A stretch of DNA of 35,771 nt from Lachnospiraceae bacterium. Lineage in GTDB: Bacteria > Bacillota > Clostridia > Lachnospirales > Lachnospiraceae. Below are positions 34,040-35,771 of this stretch, piece after piece. Each line of letters opens with the position of its first letter. The first letter of the stretch is position 1. The DNA is taken from NCBI GenBank assembly GCA_017479285.1, contig JAFVCL010000054.1, forward strand, positions 1-35,771. Reading direction: 5' to 3'. The notes under the pieces are model-generated. The model saw only the letters and a program-made list of their open reading frames with translations. It made no database searches and had not been told where the DNA came from. The translations under genes and the position numbers were made by a program.

Positions 34040-35440
34040 ATGGCAGATATCTATTCAATCCATGAAAAGAACGAGATGCTCGATTTTAACGAGATGGAGC
34101 ATATCAAGGATGAAATTGATAGTCTTCAGGACATACTTGACCATAACCACAGGATCGATAAGAACCTTTATCTTGAATATGATGTAAAGAGGGGACTCCG
34201 CGACGCGGCAGGAAAGGGCGTCCTTACAGGACTTACAGAGATATCCGATGTCGTTGCCTACGATCTTATCGACGGTAACCAGACTCCCTGCGACGGAAGG
34301 CTCTATTATCAGGGCGTAAATGTCGTTGATTTTATAAAAGGGCTTGGAAACAGGCGTTTCGGCTTTGAGGAGACCACATATCTGCTTATATTCGGAAAGC
34401 TCCCCACAAAGGATGAGCTTGATAATTTCATACGCGTAAGCCGCGAGTTCCAGAATCTCGGAGCTCGCTTTACCCGTGATGTGGTAATGAAGGCATCCAA
34501 TGCAAATATAATGAATGCCCTTCAAAGATGTGTGCTTACGCTCTATACCTATGACAACAACCCGGACGATATATCCGCCAAGAATGTGCTCCGCCAGTCG
34601 CTGGAGCTTATAAACAAGCTTCCCCTTATCGCGGTATATTCCTATATGTCATACTGCCATTTCAGAAAGGATGAGGCTCTCGTTATAAGAAATCCCAAGC
34701 CGGAGCTTTCGGTGGCCGAGAATATTTTACAGATGCTCCGTCCCGACGGCAAATACACGGAGCTTGAGGCTAAGGTTCTTGATGTCGCGCTTATTCTCCA
34801 TGCGGATCACGGCGGAGGAAACAATTCAACCTTTACGACCCATGTTGTTACTTCCTCCGGTACGGATACATATTCGTCCATCGCCGCCTCCATCGGCTCT
34901 CTTAAGGGCTTCCGTCACGGCGGAGCAAATCTTAAGGTACAGAATATGTTTGCCGATCTGTACAAGAATATAAAGAACCGTGAGGATGAGAAGGAAGTCA
35001 AGACCTATATCCAAAAGATTCTCGATAAGAAGGCCTTCGACAAACAGGGGCTTGTATACGGTATGGGACACGCGGTTTACACCCTTTCCGATCCGAGAGA
35101 GGTTGTCCTCAAGGAGTACGCAAGAAAGCTTGCAAAGGAGAAGGGACGCCTCGATGATTTCCATTTCTACGAGAGGGTTGAAAAAATCGCGGGAAAGCTT
35201 ATCATGCAGCAGAAGAATGTTCACAAGGAGGTCTGCGCAAATGTGGACTTCTACAGCGGACTTGTTTACAGCATGATGGATATTCCCGAGGAGCTTTACA
35301 CTCCCATATTTGCAATCGCTCGTATTTCCGGCTGGTGCGCTCACAGGCTTGAGGAGATACTTAATGCGGGTAAAATTGTTCGTCACGCTTACAAGTATGT
35401 CGGACATCATGTGCCCTATGTACCCCTTGATGAAAGATAA
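34040..35440 (+). CDS. gltA: Citrate synthase
   Basis: A 466-residue Si-type citrate synthase that condenses acetyl-CoA with oxaloacetate. The catalytic residues are seen in HADHGGGN (His254-His257), MGHAVYT (His344) and NVDFYSG (Asp403). It has about 60 extra N-terminal residues rich in charged helix compared with the short enzymes, as in the group found in Clostridia. In a fermenting anaerobe it should feed 2-oxoglutarate for glutamate (compare gdhA in this window). The start is fixed by GGAGAGGAG nine bases upstream. It has its own promoter and is followed by a long hairpin. Confidence 0.95.
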   Translation: MADIYSIHEKNEMLDFNEMEHIKDEIDSLQDILDHNHRIDKNLYLEYDVKRGLRDAAGKGVLTGLTEISDVVAYDLIDGNQTPCDGRLYYQGVNVVDFIKGLGNRRFGFEETTYLLIFGKLPTKDELDNFIRVSREFQNLGARFTRDVVMKASNANIMNALQRCVLTLYTYDNNPDDISAKNVLRQSLELINKLPLIAVYSYMSYCHFRKDEALVIRNPKPELSVAENILQMLRPDGKYTELEAKVLDVALILHADHGGGNNSTFTTHVVTSSGTDTYSSIAASIGSLKGFRHGGANLKVQNMFADLYKNIKNREDEKEVKTYIQKILDKKAFDKQGLVYGMGHAVYTLSDPREVVLKEYARKLAKEKGRLDDFHFYERVEKIAGKLIMQQKNVHKEVCANVDFYSGLVYSMMDIPEELYTPIFAIARISGWCAHRLEEILNAGKIVRHAYKYVGHHVPYVPLDER

Positions 35441-35454
35441 CAAAGGACAGCGTT

Positions 35455-35518
35455 TTTCAGGAATTTTTTCAGTGGAATTTCTTTGGAAAGTAAAGAAATC
35501 ATGGAAAAATTCCTGAAA
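35455..35518 (+). terminator. Long hairpin after gltA
   Basis: An outer stem (35455-35470 with 35504-35518, fifteen pairs, one bulged T) encloses an inner stem ATTTCTTT/AAAGAAAT (35477-35484, 35492-35499). It lies 15 bases after the gltA stop. There is no T run at its end, so it may act as a 3' end protector or processing site rather than as a simple terminator. Confidence 0.55.
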
Positions 35519-35537
35519 TTGTGGTATAAAAAAGAAT

Positions 35538-35564
35538 AGAACTTCGGTTCTTCTCGGATTTTTT
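35538..35564 (+). terminator. Small UUCG hairpin with T run
   Basis: AGAAC (35538-35542), loop TTCG, GTTCT (35547-35551), then TCGGA and six T (35559-35564). The stem is short, but the stable tetraloop could make it a working terminator behind the long hairpin. Confidence 0.45.
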
Positions 35565-35574
35565 GTCGGAAAGG

Positions 35575-35603
35575 TTGACGCACATGTGGGAGCAGGGTAA
35601 AAT
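35575..35603 (+). promoter_or_regulatory. Promoter in the gene-free 3' segment
   Basis: TTGACG (35575-35580), a 17-base spacer and TAAAAT (35598-35603). The start would be near 35610, right at the GCAC repeat. No coding start with a ribosome site follows before the window ends. Confidence 0.7.
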
Positions 35604-35610
35604 TCTTAAC

Positions 35611-35626
35611 GCACGCACGCACGCAC
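35611..35626 (+). repeat. (GCAC)4 short tandem repeat
   Basis: Four copies of GCAC sit at the predicted 5' end of the transcript from the promoter at 35575. The AC before it makes the alternating stretch two bases longer. A GCACAG/CTGCGC imperfect hairpin and T6 (35642-35647) follow. Confidence 0.7.
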
Positions 35627-35677
35627 AGCTTAACTGCGCCCTTTTTTCGTATAAAACAACATATATTCGTGATGGAT

Positions 35678-35730
35678 AACCGCCTTACTTGACGGGGTAT
35701 TATGACCTGTCAGGTAAGGCGGTTTTATTT
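35678..35730 (+). terminator. Strong hairpin terminator near the window end
   Basis: 35678-35696 pairs with 35706-35724 over nineteen positions with two T-G pairs, around a 9-base loop, and TTATTT follows. The segment 35604-35771 holds no gene that I can support; this hairpin, the promoter and the GCAC repeat are its only structures. Confidence 0.75.
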
Positions 35731-35771
35731 GCGCGTATAAGCTCTTGTCAATGAACAAGGGAACTTCATGC

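Overview
The window looks like chromosomal core and accessory DNA of an anaerobic, fermentative Firmicute of the Lachnospiraceae (Butyrivibrio/Pseudobutyrivibrio/Roseburia type). This is inferred from gene content: an LplB/LplC/solute-binding sugar importer without its own ATPase, a GH26 mannanase-like enzyme, a DUF5688 protein, a Pta-AckA acetate pathway next to tmcAL, a T-box in front of trpE, and strong SD sequences (GGAGG). No species can be named from the sequence alone. All genes except tmcAL are on the + strand.

Layout. (1) 151-4170: a sialate O-acetylesterase-like SGNH hydrolase, a GH26 enzyme (both without signal peptides) and an SPFH/zinc-ribbon-like gene split by a frameshift in an A7 run. 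(2) 4221-11306: a promoter, a 605-residue cell-surface protein with two 160-residue tandem modules, a strong terminator overlapping the next promoter, then lplB (with an extra N-terminal membrane domain), lplC, a lipoprotein solute-binding protein and yesL. With region 1 this reads as a glycan (possibly mannan) capture, import and breakdown locus. (3) 11342-14547: yqeG, aroE, aroK, aroQ and efp; three of the seven shikimate steps are seen here. (4) 14659-17803: DUF5688 gene, a BrnT/BrnA toxin-antitoxin pair from a consensus promoter that seems leaderless, tRNA-Arg(CCG), a short repeat cluster and a membrane SH3b protein. (5) 18059-21946: gdhA behind a promoter-proximal terminator, a DUF4298 protein, a MATE exporter and a NUDIX hydrolase. 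(6) 22031-25912: bidirectional terminator, tmcAL (- strand), then pta-ackA. (7) 26006-28526: DUF3089 hydrolase and a membrane GGDEF protein. (8) 28539-33857: T-box leader and trpE-trpG-trpC-trpB-trpA, lacking trpD and trpF, with trpA cut by one in-frame TGA. (9) 34040-35771: citrate synthase, then 330 bases without a gene that hold a long hairpin, a good promoter, a GCAC repeat and a strong terminator, possibly a small RNA.

The most interesting points are the tandem-module surface protein with its extended permease, the putative attenuator of gdhA, the broken and incomplete trp operon, the leaderless toxin gene, and the unexplained 3' noncoding segment. Five promoters share a 17-bp spacer and an extended -10 (TGn) element. 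All homology statements come from recognising motifs by eye; no database search or folding program was run.
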